Of a stretch of DNA of 8,028 bases, positions 5,967 through 8,028 are shown piece after piece (position 1 is the stretch's first letter; each line of letters begins with the position of its first letter). The stretch spans positions 1 to 8,028 of the forward strand of contig JABFSY010000040.1 of assembly GCA_013140395.1 (NCBI GenBank), in the 5' to 3' direction. Under the pieces are notes generated by a model. That model was not told where the DNA came from. It saw only the letters and a program-made list of their open reading frames with translations, and made no database searches. Made by a program: the position numbers and the translations under genes. The stretch comes from Cyclobacteriaceae bacterium. GTDB lineage: Bacteria > Bacteroidota > Bacteroidia > Cytophagales > Cyclobacteriaceae.

Positions 5967-6275
5967 ATGAGTTGGCTGCAAAAACTCCAAGTGAGGTGGA
6001 AAGTAAATAGCCTTTACCAAGTTATCATCATACTATTTGTATTTGCATGTACTGGTTTTACGGTATTATTTATCAAGAGGCCGTTATTCCAATATTGGTT
6101 TGCCGAGGCAGAAATGCCCCTCTGGGCTTCCACTCTTTATTATGTTTTGATTCTTCCTGTCTACAATGCCTTTCTACTGCTGTACGGTTTTTTGTTTGGA
6201 CAATTTCAATTCTTCTGGCAATTTGAAAAGAGATTCTTTGGTCGGATCATGAATTTTTTTACATCGAAAAAGTAG
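5967..6275 (+). CDS. Small two-span membrane protein, DUF6787-like
   Basis: This encodes 102 residues with two hydrophobic helices, about 17-36 and 53-76, separated by a short loop ending Met-Pro-Leu-Trp, plus an aromatic, basic tail (Phe-Gly-Gln-Phe-Gln-Phe-Phe-Trp-Gln-Phe-Glu-Lys at 77-88). The pattern Trp-Lys-Val near the N-terminus, Val-Phe-Ala-Cys-Thr-Gly in helix 1 and Gly-Gln-Phe-x-Phe-Phe-Trp after helix 2 matches my memory of a small Bacteroidota family listed as DUF6787, sometimes labelled a diacylglyceryl transferase; it is far too short for that enzyme. Both termini are probably cytoplasmic. No function is known to me. The ATG at 5967 overlaps the stop of a three-codon upstream ORF (TAATG). 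It follows the pseudouridine synthase by 28 bases and precedes a strong terminator. Confidence 0.8.
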   Translation: MSWLQKLQVRWKVNSLYQVIIILFVFACTGFTVLFIKRPLFQYWFAEAEMPLWASTLYYVLILPVYNAFLLLYGFLFGQFQFFWQFEKRFFGRIMNFFTSKK

Positions 6276-6287
6276 AAGTGAAAAAGG

Positions 6288-6337
6288 CAGGAAAATAAAA
6301 AAAGCCCATCTTTCGATAGGCCTTTTCCTGTTTTTTT
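6288..6337. terminator. Bidirectional intrinsic terminator between convergent genes
   Basis: An outer stem, CAGGAAAA (6288-6295) with TTTTCCTG (6323-6330), encloses an inner stem, GCCCATC (6304-6310) with GATAGGC (6315-6321, one mismatch), around a TTTC loop. Plus-strand transcripts of the small membrane protein meet seven Ts at 6331-6337. Minus-strand transcripts of atpC meet seven Ts opposite A 6297-6303, straight after the inner stem. It therefore serves both converging units. Confidence 0.85.
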
Positions 6338-6350
6338 AGGTTAATCCATT

Positions 6351-6599
6351 TCAGTTATCCTGAACTCCATCTGCGAGAACTATCACTTTATTGGTCAAAA
6401 CTTCTACAACTCCTCCCGTGATACTCAGTCGTTGCGTTGATTCTTTTGACTTATACTCCACGACACCATCTTTCAATAGGCTAATAAGAGGTGCGTGATC
6501 GTTCAACACCTGAAAAGATCCATCGGTGCCCGGAAAGGAAGCCGAAATCACTTCTCCTTCGAATATCTTTTTATCGGGTGTTATTATTTCTAGGTACAT
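6351..6599 (-). CDS. atpC: ATP synthase F1 epsilon subunit, short form
   Basis: Epsilon is part of the central stalk of F1Fo ATP synthase, linking gamma to the c-ring and, in many bacteria, restraining ATP hydrolysis. The 82 residues make up just the N-terminal beta-sandwich: Ile-Ile-Thr-Pro-Asp (5-9); Phe-Pro-Gly-Thr-Asp-Gly (22-27); Val-Leu-Asn-Asp-His-Ala-Pro-Leu (31-38); Ile-Thr-Gly-Gly (60-63). The C-terminal helical hairpin found in the 130-140-residue E. coli-type subunit is absent, and the stop is not followed by a remnant of it. Short forms are known in Bacteroidota, so this looks natural, not truncated. The gene lies downstream of atpD with a repeat hairpin between them, and the terminator at 6288-6337 ends the transcript. 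No Shine-Dalgarno sequence is visible before the ATG at 6599. Confidence 0.95.
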   Translation of the reverse strand: MYLEIITPDKKIFEGEVISASFPGTDGSFQVLNDHAPLISLLKDGVVEYKSKESTQRLSITGGVVEVLTNKVIVLADGVQDN

Positions 6600-6602
6600 A
6601 CT

Positions 6603-6656
6603 TGATTCGTTGGTTTGCTGATTCGTTGATTCATTGATTTTTCAATCAACGAATCA
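6603..6656. repeat. Octamer-periodic palindromic repeat between atpD and atpC
   Basis: TGATTCGTTGATT (6619-6631) and AATCAACGAATCA (6644-6656) are perfect 13-base inverted copies around a 12-base loop. The words recur with an 8-base period: TGATTCGT (6603), TGGTTTGC (6611), TGATTCGT (6619), TGATTCAT (6627), TGATTTTT (6635), and on the other arm GAATCATG (6651) and GAATCAAC (6659). The element fills most of the atpD-atpC gap and ends three bases from the atpC ATG, so it would form a hairpin in the atpDC mRNA. Confidence 0.8.
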
Positions 6657-6677
6657 TGGAATCAACTCATTTTCAAA

Positions 6678-8028
<1,351 letters not shown>

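Overview
The window looks like ordinary chromosomal housekeeping DNA from a member of the Bacteroidota, most likely a Cytophagales-type organism; this is inference from gene content and style, not a database match. The supporting signs are: almost no Shine-Dalgarno sequences before starts; two candidate promoters of the Bacteroidota type (TTTG, about 18-20 nt, TAnnTTTG); an atpD-atpC pair standing apart from other ATP synthase genes; an epsilon subunit reduced to its beta-sandwich domain; a beta subunit with an insertion absent from the E. coli protein; and a small two-span membrane protein resembling a family I associate with Bacteroidota.

Layout. 1-1072 (+): the 3' end of an unrecognised membrane protein whose stop overlaps by one base the start of a secreted, probably outer-membrane beta-barrel protein. 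1151-2179 (+): pdhA, the E1 alpha subunit of pyruvate dehydrogenase, with a candidate promoter just upstream. 2269-2955 (+): an inner-membrane-anchored TPR protein resembling YfgM, with its own candidate promoter and a perfect 18-bp palindrome in its leader. 2956-3088: a heptamer-repeat hairpin followed by a strong intrinsic terminator. 3089-4672 (+): prfC, peptide release factor 3. 4678-5235 (-): a Uma2-family nuclease-fold protein, convergent with prfC across only 5 bases. 5270-6275 (+): an RluA-family pseudouridine synthase and a small membrane protein, probably one operon, ending at a terminator that appears to work in both directions. 6351-8028 (-): atpC and the 3' part of atpD, with an octamer-repeat hairpin filling most of the space between them.

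The genes do not form one pathway. They cover central metabolism (pdhA), energy (atpDC), translation (prfC and the pseudouridine synthase) and the envelope (TPR protein, small membrane protein, the first two genes). No gap between genes exceeds about 130 bases. I see no tRNA, rRNA, CRISPR array, insertion sequence or phage gene.

I found no clear new multi-gene system. The most interesting signals are regulatory. A three-codon upstream ORF ends in UGAC across the prfC start codon, just after a terminator. A palindrome lies at the predicted 5' end of the TPR mRNA. Palindromic 7-mer and 8-mer repeat elements occupy two intergenic spaces, one of them between atpD and atpC. The uncharacterised membrane/outer-membrane gene pair at the left edge is the least explained part.
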